From: a virus
Direction: 5' to 3' (one strand)
Length of the DNA stretch: 64,000 nt
Virus record (IMG/VR): IMGVR_UViG_3300032117_000015
Coordinates: 18,149 to 82,148 of that record
Shown here: positions 58,585 to 64,000 of the stretch, piece by piece
How the letters are laid out: each line of letters opens with the position of its first letter
How positions within the stretch are numbered: position 1 is the first letter of the stretch
Made by a program: the position numbers and the translations under genes
Notes under the pieces: model-generated
What the model saw: only the letters and a program-made list of their open reading frames with translations
What the model was told of the DNA's origin: nothing
Database searches by the model: none

Positions 58585-59652
58585 ATGACTGACCGCGCTC
58601 AATTTGAAGCGATGCTTGAAGCGTTAATCAATGACGATCAACAAGCCGCAAAAGAAATTTTCCACAATATCGTAGTAGGAAAATCACGTGAAATCTACGA
58701 AGAATTATTAGCAGAAGACTTTAGTCAAGACACTGGTAATCCATACAAAGAAGCATCTGAAGACGACGATGAGCCTTTAGAAGAAGATGATATGGAAGAA
58801 GAAGGTGCTGAAGAAGGTGAAGACGACGGCGAAGAAGAAGATAAAGAAGAAAACCCATTCGGCGGCGATGACAGCGAAAAAGATGGTGAAGACGACGGCG
58901 AAGAAGATGGTGAAGACGACGGCGAAGAAGCACCAGACTTTGGCGGTGAAGAAGAAGGCGGTGAAGGTGACGGCGATATCGAAGATCGCGTAATGGACCT
59001 AGAAGACGCTTTAGAAGACCTAAAAGCAGAGTTTGAACAACTATTGCAAGGTGAAGAACACGAAGAAGAAAACGAACCAGGCATCCACGGTGACGGCGCT
59101 CCAATGCACGACATCGGTGCAGAAATGGGCGGCGATATGAGTGACATGGGCGGTGACGACCATGAAATGGACGAATTAGCTGACCTAATGGAATACGTAA
59201 ATCGTATTGGTGCTCCATATGAAGGCGGTAAAAACATCGCTGGTTCAACAGAAGGCGCACACGTTGGTGCTCAAGCTGGTTCAGTTACAAGTAACATGAA
59301 CAAAAGAAGTACTTTAGATGGTAGCATCGTAAACAATATGGGTGGTACAACTGCTAATATTGCACGTAACGATGTAGAAGTACATGGTGACGCAGGTGTT
59401 AAAGCTGGCGGAACAAAAGGCGGACTAGCTAGCCCAGATACTAAGCCACTAATTGGTAAAGTACAAAACACACCAGGCGGTGACGCAGGTAAAACAGGAT
59501 TCAAAAAGCAAGAACCAGGACATGGCGCTGAAAAGAAAGGCGAAAAACCAGGTCGTGAAGTTGGCGCTAAAGACTCAAACGGTCGCGGCGAAAGCAACAC
59601 ACAAAGCGTTTTACGTCAAGTAAAGCAAGCTGGTAAGAGCTCAAGATCATAA
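58585..59652 (+). CDS. Acidic prohead core-type protein
   Basis: A 355-residue protein in three parts. Residues 1-45 (AQFEAMLEALINDDQQAAKEIFHNIVVGKSREIYEELL) are a helical head that resembles T4-like prohead core proteins (gp67/68 position). Residues about 50-150 are extremely acidic, with an exact 24-base tandem repeat (58882-58905 and 58906-58929, DGEDDGEE twice). The C-terminal third is Gly/Lys-rich and basic. The place before gp21 and gp22 supports a scaffold or internal head protein that gp21 would cut. AGGAGA precedes the ATG. Exact T4 equivalent uncertain. Confidence 0.68.
   Translation: MTDRAQFEAMLEALINDDQQAAKEIFHNIVVGKSREIYEELLAEDFSQDTGNPYKEASEDDDEPLEEDDMEEEGAEEGEDDGEEEDKEENPFGGDDSEKDGEDDGEEDGEDDGEEAPDFGGEEEGGEGDGDIEDRVMDLEDALEDLKAEFEQLLQGEEHEEENEPGIHGDGAPMHDIGAEMGGDMSDMGGDDHEMDELADLMEYVNRIGAPYEGGKNIAGSTEGAHVGAQAGSVTSNMNKRSTLDGSIVNNMGGTTANIARNDVEVHGDAGVKAGGTKGGLASPDTKPLIGKVQNTPGGDAGKTGFKKQEPGHGAEKKGEKPGREVGAKDSNGRGESNTQSVLRQVKQAGKSSRS
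58882..58929 (+). repeat. 24-base tandem repeat, two exact copies
   Basis: Unit begins GATGGTGAAGACGAC; copies at 58882-58905 and 58906-58929. It encodes DGEDDGEE twice inside the acidic core protein. Confidence 0.9.
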
Positions 59653-59669
59653 AAAGAGACTAGTAAAAT

Positions 59670-60299
59670 ATGTCTTTATACCTCCGAGAGAATCTCAGTT
59701 TCAACGAAGCAAAAATGATCGTTGAATCTGATGACAAAGATGGGAAAAACTTATACATGTCCGGGATTTGCATCCAGGGCGGTATTAAAAACGCCAACCA
59801 GCGTGTTTATCCTGTGAGTGAGATTGGCAAGGCTGTCAAAACCCTTAATGATCAGATTCAAAACGGTTATTCAGTTCTCGGAGAAGTGGATCATCCAGAT
59901 GATCTAAAAATTAATTTGGACCGCGTAAGTCACATGATAGTTAATATGTGGATGGACGGTCCAAATGGTTACGGGAAGTTGAAAATACTTCCTACCCCAA
60001 TGGGACAACTAATTCGCACCATGCTTGAAAGTGGTGTTAAGTTAGGTGTCAGTTCACGCGGATCCGGAAACGTCAAAGATGACGGATCCGGTGAAGTATC
60101 AGATTTTGAGATTATCACAGTAGATATGGTAGCTCAACCTAGTGCTCCAGGAGCATATCCCACACCAATTTATGAACACTTGATGAATAATCGCGGTGGT
60201 CTAAATGCCTTACGCATAGCGCAAGAGGTTAAAGGAGATCCTAAAGCACAAAAATATCTCAAAGAGAGTTTATTAGCAATAATAAACAAACTCCAATAA
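59670..60299 (+). CDS. 21: Prohead maturation protease gp21
   Basis: A 209-residue serine protease of the S21 type that cuts scaffold and capsid proteins during head maturation. The catalytic His is H75 in LGEVDHPDD and the nucleophile lies in GVSSRGSG (S128/S129). GICIQGGIKNANQRVYP (32-48) is also typical of the family. T4 gp21 is 212 residues. It stands between the acidic core gene and the scaffold gene, as in T4. Confidence 0.93.
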   Translation: MSLYLRENLSFNEAKMIVESDDKDGKNLYMSGICIQGGIKNANQRVYPVSEIGKAVKTLNDQIQNGYSVLGEVDHPDDLKINLDRVSHMIVNMWMDGPNGYGKLKILPTPMGQLIRTMLESGVKLGVSSRGSGNVKDDGSGEVSDFEIITVDMVAQPSAPGAYPTPIYEHLMNNRGGLNALRIAQEVKGDPKAQKYLKESLLAIINKLQ

Positions 60300-60313
60300 C
60301 AAGGAGAATCATA

Positions 60314-61417
60314 ATGTTGGATGCACTAAAAAGTTTATTCGAGAACAATGTGATTTCTGAAGAGATCAAAGAGTCAATTGAAGCCGCTTTCGAGAGTCGT
60401 ATTAACGAAGCTCGTACACAAGTAGCTCAACAATTACGTGAAGAGTTTGCACAAAAATATGAACACGATAAAGCAACTATGATTGAAGCAGTTGATCGTA
60501 TGATCACTGACCAATTAAGTGCAGAAATCGTTGAATTTGCTGACGATCGTAACCAATTAGCTGAAATGAAAGTTAAGCTAGCACAAGAAAAGAAAGCAGT
60601 TGCTGAAACAATGAAGAGATTCGTTACACGTCAGTTAGCCGCCGAAGTTCGTGAGTTACATGAAGATCAAGTTGTAATGGCAAGCAAGTTCAGTAAACTA
60701 GAACAATTCGTAGTTGAGGCTCTAGCTCAAGAAATTACAGAGTTTGGACAAGACAAACGTGACCTAGCGGAAACTAAAGTACGCTTAGTTCGCGAGGGTC
60801 GCGAAGAAATCAAGAAGGTAAAACAACAATTTGTTAAACGTGCCGCAGATATGGTCAATAGTGTTGTAAGTGAAGGACTACGTTCTGAACTACATTCATT
60901 AAAAGAAGATATCGAATCAGCTCGTCGTGCAGATTTTGGCCGTAAGTTATTTGAAGCTTTTGCTTCTGAATACCAAGCGAGTTACCTAAATGAAAAATCG
61001 GAAACTGCAAAATTACTCAAAGTCATAGACTTGAAGGATTTAGCTATGCAAGAAGCCGCTCAGGCCGTTGTAAAAGCTGAACAAATCTTAGAAAGTAAAG
61101 AACAGGAAATCCGTGCTTTGAAAGAAGCTAAAGAAAGAAAAGAGATCATGAGCGAACTTTTAGCTCCGCTTAACGCAGAGCAAAAAGCAATCATGGGCGA
61201 ATTAATGGAGACTGTGAAAACAGAACGTCTAAACGAAAGTTTTGACAAGTATCTCCCAGCAGTACTTAACGGTTCAGCTGGCAAAGCTCCGCAGAAGAAA
61301 CAGGCACTAGTAGAGGCTAAAGAAATAACCGGAAATAAGATTTCCAACAACCAAAATAGCAGTGAGAACGATAGCAACATTGTTGACATTCGTCGTCTTG
61401 CTGGACTAAAATTTTAA
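60314..61417 (+). CDS. 22: Prohead scaffold protein gp22
   Basis: A 367-residue, almost fully helical coiled-coil protein rich in Glu, Lys, Ala and Gln, the internal scaffold of the prohead. The C-terminal part (KYLPAVLNGSAG..., near 312-325) and the end IVDIRRLAGLKF are typical of gp22-type proteins. T4 gp22 is 269 residues. AAGGAG precedes the ATG. Flanked by gp21 and gp23 as in T4. Confidence 0.88.
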   Translation: MLDALKSLFENNVISEEIKESIEAAFESRINEARTQVAQQLREEFAQKYEHDKATMIEAVDRMITDQLSAEIVEFADDRNQLAEMKVKLAQEKKAVAETMKRFVTRQLAAEVRELHEDQVVMASKFSKLEQFVVEALAQEITEFGQDKRDLAETKVRLVREGREEIKKVKQQFVKRAADMVNSVVSEGLRSELHSLKEDIESARRADFGRKLFEAFASEYQASYLNEKSETAKLLKVIDLKDLAMQEAAQAVVKAEQILESKEQEIRALKEAKERKEIMSELLAPLNAEQKAIMGELMETVKTERLNESFDKYLPAVLNGSAGKAPQKKQALVEAKEITGNKISNNQNSSENDSNIVDIRRLAGLKF

Positions 61418-61429
61418 GGAGAAATTTAA

Positions 61430-62605
61430 ATGTCAGAACTATTAACAGGACGTTGGGCAGAAACTAAGGAAGCCCTATTAGAAGGCTTACAAGGCACAAA
61501 AAAATCAGTAATGGGCGTAACCCTAGAAAATACTCGCAAGTATTTGATGGAATCTCCAACTGCTGGTGCCACTTCTGCTGGTAACGTTGCAACATTAAAC
61601 CGCGTGATTCTTCCAGTAATCCGTCGTGTTATGCCTACCGTTATTGCTAACGAATTAGTAGGTGTACAACCAATGACTGGTCCAGTAGGACAAATTCACA
61701 CATTGCGTGTTCGCTACAGCGATACAAGCTCTGGTGCTAACGTACTAGCTGGTGAAGAAGCACTAAGCCCATTCAAGATTGCGGCTTCTTATTCAGGTAA
61801 TGCTAACGACTCTTCTGCTAAAGCCGCTTCAACAGCTACTTTAGAAGGTGTTGCTGGTAACCGTTTAAGTATCCAAATCTTGAAACAAACAGTTGAAGCT
61901 AAAACTCGTAAATTGTCTGCTCGTTGGACATTTGAATCAGCTCAAGACGCACAAGCCCAGCAAGGTATTGACGTTGAAGCTGAAGTTATGGCGGCTCTTG
62001 CTCAAGAAATTACAGCTGAAATCGACCAAGAGATCATTGCATCTCTAATCACATTAGCTGGTACAGCTACTCAAACTTATGACCAATCACAAGTTTCAGG
62101 TACTGCAACATTCGTTGGTGACGAACACGCCGCATTGGCAGTTCAAATCAACCGCGTAAGCAACTTGATTGCTCAACGTACACGTCGTGGTGCTGGTAAC
62201 TATGCTGTTGTTTCTCCATTTGCATTGACAATTCTTCAATCTGCTACAACTAGTGCGTTTGCTCGTACTACAGAAGGCACATTCGAAGCTCCAACAAACA
62301 CTAAGTTCGTTGGTACATTGAACAACGCAATGAAAGTTTATGTTAACTCATATGCTCAAGATTCAACAAGTATCCTTATTGGTTACAAAGGTGCTAGCGA
62401 AAGCGATGCTCCAGCATTCTATTGCCCATACATTCCATTGATGAGCAGTGGTGTTGTTCTTGACCCATCAACATTTGAACCAGTCGTATCATTCATGACA
62501 CGTTATGGTTATGTTGAGTTGTCAAACACAGCAAGTTCTCTAGGTAATGCGGCTGACTATTTAGGTCTAGTTGGTATTACTTCAGCTAACGTTAAGTTCA
62601 GCTAA
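61430..62605 (+). CDS. 23: Major capsid protein gp23
   Basis: A 391-residue HK97-fold capsid protein, shorter than T4 gp23 (521) as in other aquatic T4-like phages. Conserved blocks: LNRVILPVIRRVMPTVIANELVGVQPM (about 55-81), GPVGQIHTLRVRYSD, and KTRKLSARWTFESAQDAQAQQGID with the following LAQEITAEIDQEII. A strong AAGGAG ribosome site lies upstream. A terminator with TTCG loop follows the gene, suggesting gp23 ends a high-level transcript. Confidence 0.95.
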   Translation: MSELLTGRWAETKEALLEGLQGTKKSVMGVTLENTRKYLMESPTAGATSAGNVATLNRVILPVIRRVMPTVIANELVGVQPMTGPVGQIHTLRVRYSDTSSGANVLAGEEALSPFKIAASYSGNANDSSAKAASTATLEGVAGNRLSIQILKQTVEAKTRKLSARWTFESAQDAQAQQGIDVEAEVMAALAQEITAEIDQEIIASLITLAGTATQTYDQSQVSGTATFVGDEHAALAVQINRVSNLIAQRTRRGAGNYAVVSPFALTILQSATTSAFARTTEGTFEAPTNTKFVGTLNNAMKVYVNSYAQDSTSILIGYKGASESDAPAFYCPYIPLMSSGVVLDPSTFEPVVSFMTRYGYVELSNTASSLGNAADYLGLVGITSANVKFS

Positions 62606-62634
62606 ATCGAACTATTGCTTTATAGTAATAAAAT

Positions 62635-62659
62635 AAAAGGACTCTTCGGAGTCCTTTTT
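62635..62659 (+). terminator. Rho-independent terminator after gene 23
   Basis: AAAAGGACTC (62635-62644), loop TTCG, GAGTCCTTTT (62649-62658) plus one more T. A 10-bp stem with the stable TTCG loop, 30 bases after the gp23 stop. Confidence 0.92.
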
Positions 62660-62664
62660 GTTTG

Positions 62665-62672
62665 GGTAAATA
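62665..62672 (+). promoter_or_regulatory. Late-promoter-like GGTAAATA just before ATG 62677
   Basis: GGTAAATA directly follows the gp23 terminator and lies 4 bases before the ATG. A transcript would begin at about the start codon, giving a leaderless message, so this may be a weak or fortuitous match. Confidence 0.4.
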
Positions 62673-62676
62673 TAAG

Positions 62677-63261
62677 ATGCCTACCACAACAAAATTCTAT
62701 AATCCACAAACTCTTACAAACGTTAATGTAATGAATGAAATTATTAATACACCTAGTATTGATTGGAAATTTAACGGAGTAATTGCAGAAAATAATTATG
62801 CAACATCTAGTAAACCTCTTTACACTATTAGCGGATTATGGATGGAAAAGTTTTTAAGTAATACAAGTCAATTGTGGATGACAAATTTAAAAATTCCTGA
62901 TAACGGACAACAAGTTCAAGGAATAGAATTTCAATTGAATATCTTACGTGCCGCACGTATTGAAGATTTGTTAATACAACTAACACTAGGCGGACAATTA
63001 ATTGGTGATAATTATGCTAGCCTAGTTAATCCAGTACAAAGTGATATGTATACTGGAGATTTTACAGCACCTTTAGTACCAGTCGGCGATTATCATATCT
63101 ATGGTGGATCGTCAGATCTTTGGGGAACAACTGGGCTTACAAGCACAAATATAGCAGATCCAACATTTGGTGTAGTTGTTAGTTTTAAAAGTAATGCCAT
63201 TTATCCTCATAGAGATCTTGCTTATATCGACCAAGTTGGTGTAAGAATCACATACGCATAA
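62677..63261 (+). CDS. Virion-associated beta-rich protein
   Basis: A 194-residue protein started at 62677 because the upstream in-frame ATG at 62662 would lie across the late-type box. It reads as a beta-sandwich: WKFNGVIAEN, LYTISGLWMEKFLSNTSQLWMTNLKI, GIEFQLNILRAARIEDLLIQLTLGG, FGVVVSFKSNAIYPHRDLAYIDQVGVRITY. Its position after gp23 in the late block suggests a virion component such as a fibre or head decoration. No family assigned. Confidence 0.7.
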   Translation: MPTTTKFYNPQTLTNVNVMNEIINTPSIDWKFNGVIAENNYATSSKPLYTISGLWMEKFLSNTSQLWMTNLKIPDNGQQVQGIEFQLNILRAARIEDLLIQLTLGGQLIGDNYASLVNPVQSDMYTGDFTAPLVPVGDYHIYGGSSDLWGTTGLTSTNIADPTFGVVVSFKSNAIYPHRDLAYIDQVGVRITYA

Positions 63262-63264
63262 ATA
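63257..63264 (+). promoter_or_regulatory. Late-promoter-like CATAAATA overlapping a stop codon
   Basis: CATAAATA followed by C includes the stop codon 63259-63261. It lies 91 bases before ATG 63355, with a terminator-like hairpin between. Confidence 0.5.
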
Positions 63265-63273
63265 CATAGTAAC

Positions 63274-63294
63274 AACTCACATAGGGTGAGTTTT
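63274..63294 (+). terminator. Terminator-like hairpin
   Basis: AACTCAC (63274-63280), loop ATAGG, GTGAGTT (63286-63292), then TT. Weak T tail. A second small hairpin, ACGGC (63315-63319) and GCCGT (63327-63331) followed by GTTTTT, lies just downstream. Confidence 0.55.
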
Positions 63295-63354
63295 ATGCAG
63301 AAATCCAACTGCGTACGGCCTAGAACGCCGTGTTTTTCATAAGGAGAAAACAAA

Positions 63355-64000
63355 ATGGGACGTCCTCTTAATAAAAAGTACTTTAGCTCACGTAATGCGT
63401 CAGCATCAGGTACATATAGCCGCTCTGCCGCAGTTGATGCCGGCATTGGTGGTTCAAATATTGCAAGTCTTGCAACAGGCGGTACACTAACAGGTTATAC
63501 ATCTGGTGCTCCAAGTTTATCAATCTTTGGTCCACAACTTGCTAACGGTGTACAAGCTACAGCAGTTGCAGTTTTAACAGCGGCCGCGGCCAGTGTTACA
63601 AGTGGTGGTACAGGTTATCCAGCATCAAGTACATTTACAGTTTCAGTAACTGGTACAAATGTTCAAGGCGGTGGTACAGCAGTATTGAACGTTACAACAA
63701 ACGGTTCTGGCGTTATTACAACAGTTAACTCAGTAACTTCTGGCGGTACATGGACTGGCGCAACATCGGGTGCAACAGCTTTAACGGCAGTTGGTAGTAC
63801 ATTTACATCGGCCGCTACATTCACACTAACATCATTCACAATTACAAGTTATTCATTAACTAACAACGGTGGTGATGGTTATTTAGATTCTGCAGATACT
63901 AAGACCATGAGCATCACAGCAACTGACGGTAGTGGTAACATTACAGTTAGTTCGATTGATGAAATGGTTGTTGGTATGAAATTTACACCAAGCCAATCAA
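63355..64000 (+). CDS. Gly/Thr-rich virion protein (cut by window end)
   Basis: The frame is open from ATG 63355 to the window end, 215 codons so far. AAGGAG at 63341-63346 is a good ribosome site. After a basic N-terminus (MGRPLNKKYFSSRN) the sequence is beta-rich and low in charge, with a GGTGYPASSTFTVSV stretch like the GxGY modules of the giant protein and, at the cut end, SSIDEMVVGMKFTPS like its GM modules. A structural virion protein, fibre or head decoration, is likely. Confidence 0.75.
   Translation, partial: MGRPLNKKYFSSRNASASGTYSRSAAVDAGIGGSNIASLATGGTLTGYTSGAPSLSIFGPQLANGVQATAVAVLTAAAASVTSGGTGYPASSTFTVSVTGTNVQGGGTAVLNVTTNGSGVITTVNSVTSGGTWTGATSGATALTAVGSTFTSAATFTLTSFTITSYSLTNNGGDGYLDSADTKTMSITATDGSGNITVSSIDEMVVGMKFTPSQS

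Noticed and set aside
58721-59260. Long leftward frames rich in Leu/Arg or Ser/Pro
   Set aside because: Shadows of the repetitive acidic coding sequence on the plus strand; no ribosome site and implausible composition.
1-64000. CRISPR array, insertion sequence or integrase
   Set aside because: No regularly spaced direct repeats, transposase or integrase motifs were seen.

Overview
The window is part of the genome of a large T4-like contractile-tailed phage (myovirus). The evidence is a recognisable T4 core set: late sigma factor gp55, recombination proteins gp46/gp47, RNase H, baseplate proteins gp48, gp53, gp5, gp25 and gp6, portal gp20, prohead protease gp21, scaffold gp22 and major capsid protein gp23. 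Gene order and many small hypothetical genes resemble T4-like phages of aquatic bacteria (the cyanophage and pelagiphage type). No photosynthesis gene or tRNA was seen, so the host is unknown. The DNA is AT-rich, densely packed, and many genes overlap by 1-8 bases.

Layout. 1-11167 (+): early/middle metabolic and replication genes. These are the 3' end of folE, queE (7-deazaguanine pathway), a short Cys-rich membrane peptide, T4-type RNase H, a run of conserved hypotheticals, a MoxR-type AAA+ ATPase with its own sigma70-like promoter, a metallopeptidase-like/VWA partner with another, and thyX with a terminator. 11121-15294 (-): a cluster of four glycosyltransferase-like genes and two hypotheticals behind a sigma70-like promoter with an operator-like inverted repeat on its -10. 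15348-47127 (-): the tail fibre and baseplate late block: four fibre/virion proteins, a tail-collar fibre, a 4,945-residue giant protein, gp6, gp25, gp5, a hub-type protein, gp53 and gp48. 47208-51782 (+): gp55, small ORFs, gp47, gp46 and a GIY-YIG protein. 51783-52286 holds no gene but is full of hairpins, probably a structured RNA. 52287-64000: a late protein, the leftward gp26-like tail gene with what looks like a -1 frameshift extension, then a rightward head/tail block (tape measure, gp20, acidic core protein, gp21, gp22, gp23 and two virion proteins, the last cut by the window end).

Expression logic. Metabolic and replication genes, gp55 and the glycosyltransferase cluster have sigma70-like promoters (TTGACA/T, 17-bp spacer, TATAAT or TATCAT). 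Virion genes have T4-type late elements (NNTAAATA, mostly GATAAATA). gp55 is therefore made from a host-type promoter and would then switch on the late blocks on both strands.

Strongest unusual signals: (1) the pentamer GCWGC (GCAGC/GCTGC) appears to be absent from the whole window although GCCGC/GCGGC are common, and Ala-Ala codon pairs are skewed to avoid it; (2) a textbook -1 frameshift cassette (T TTT TTC, 6-nt spacer, perfect 11-bp stem) at the end of the gp26-like gene, joining it to a start-less 77-codon ORF next to the tape-measure gene; (3) the ~500-nt structured non-coding region with a possible loop-to-downstream pseudoknot; (4) promoters merged with hairpins.
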